DNA from: Dehalococcoidia bacterium UBA2777
GTDB taxonomy: Bacteria; Chloroflexota; Dehalococcoidia; UBA2247; UBA2777
Direction: 5' to 3'
Length of the DNA stretch: 5,171 nt
Assembly: GCA_002352365.1 (NCBI GenBank)
Contig: DEIJ01000025.1
Span: forward strand, 1 to 5,171
Shown here: positions 5,091 through 5,171 of the stretch, piece by piece
Numbering within the stretch: the stretch's first letter is position 1
Layout: each line of letters begins with the position of its first letter
Translations under genes and position numbers: made by a program
Notes under the pieces: model-generated
What the model was told of the DNA's origin: nothing
Databases searched by the model: none
The model's input: the letters and a program-made list of their open reading frames with translations, nothing else

Positions 5091-5171
5091 TTAGGCAGCA
5101 CAGCCCACCAGGCGCTGGCACATCTCACTTACTGCTATGGAGGCAGGCGAATCCTCAGGAATCTCGATCAC
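5091..5171 (-). CDS. 3' end of an upstream gene, possibly a CooC-like nickel-insertion ATPase
   Basis: Of the three minus-strand frames at the right edge only one is open; it gives 26 residues (starting VIEIPEDSPASIAVSEM) and stops at TAA 5093-5091. The other two frames hit stops early. The pattern (hydrophobic)-E-(hydrophobic)-P-x-DSPA-x-x-AV-x-E resembles the C-terminal end of CooC/AcsF MinD-like ATPases, which insert nickel into CODH and ACS and are often encoded beside them. This rests on a very short tail and on context, so the identity is tentative. That a gene ends here is fairly sure. Confidence 0.5.
   Translation of the reverse strand: MIEIPEDSPASIAVSEMCQRLVGCAA

Overview
All the genes I can support lie on the minus strand, so transcription runs from high to low coordinates. 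The window is part of a carbon monoxide dehydrogenase/acetyl-CoA synthase (CODH/ACS) type cluster. In order of transcription it holds: the 3' tail of an upstream gene (5171-5091, possibly a CooC-like nickel-insertion ATPase); a CdhC-type acetyl-CoA synthase beta subunit (5004-3625); an intergenic region with a terminator-like hairpin, a second palindrome and a promoter candidate; a fused AAA+/VWA ATPase of the magnesium-chelatase family (3416-1206); a small four-CxxC zinc-binding protein (1183-950); a 308-base gap with no convincing gene; and the first 213 codons of a CdhA-like CODH alpha subunit (641 to beyond base 1).

The main discovery is in the ACS gene. A simple ORF call splits it into two pieces, but both pieces are in one reading frame and are separated only by two in-frame TGA codons (4062-4060 and 4056-4054). 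These replace exactly the two cysteines of the invariant Cys-Gly-Cys motif that holds the distal nickel of the A-cluster. From the fourth cluster cysteine to the first TGA is 67 residues, the same as from Cys528 to Cys595 in Moorella ACS. The best reading is Sec-Gly-Sec, a selenium-ligated A-cluster. In support, the first TGA lies in the base of a nested hairpin (4063-4024) shaped like a bacterial SECIS element. UGA read as cysteine by a dedicated tRNA is the main alternative. The other genes end in TAA and contain no internal TGA, so a general reassignment of UGA is unlikely.

The rest of the cluster is also unusual. The CODH subunit keeps the four B-cluster cysteines but lacks the D-cluster cysteines and the histidine relay usual in Ni-CODHs. 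The ACS has an alternating histidine strip just before the TGA codons, and Ile where the Phe near the proximal nickel is expected. The chelatase-like ATPase carries Met instead of the usual Walker B glutamate. I infer that the AAA+/VWA protein, the zinc protein and perhaps the upstream CooC-like protein help load metal into a modified CODH/ACS.

The organism is an anaerobe, probably a bacterium: every gene has a strong Shine-Dalgarno sequence, -35/-10-like boxes and a T-tailed hairpin are present, and the recoding hairpin lies inside the gene rather than in the 3' UTR. The CODH/ACS proteins nevertheless resemble the archaeal (CdhA/CdhC) form. I cannot name the phylum with confidence.
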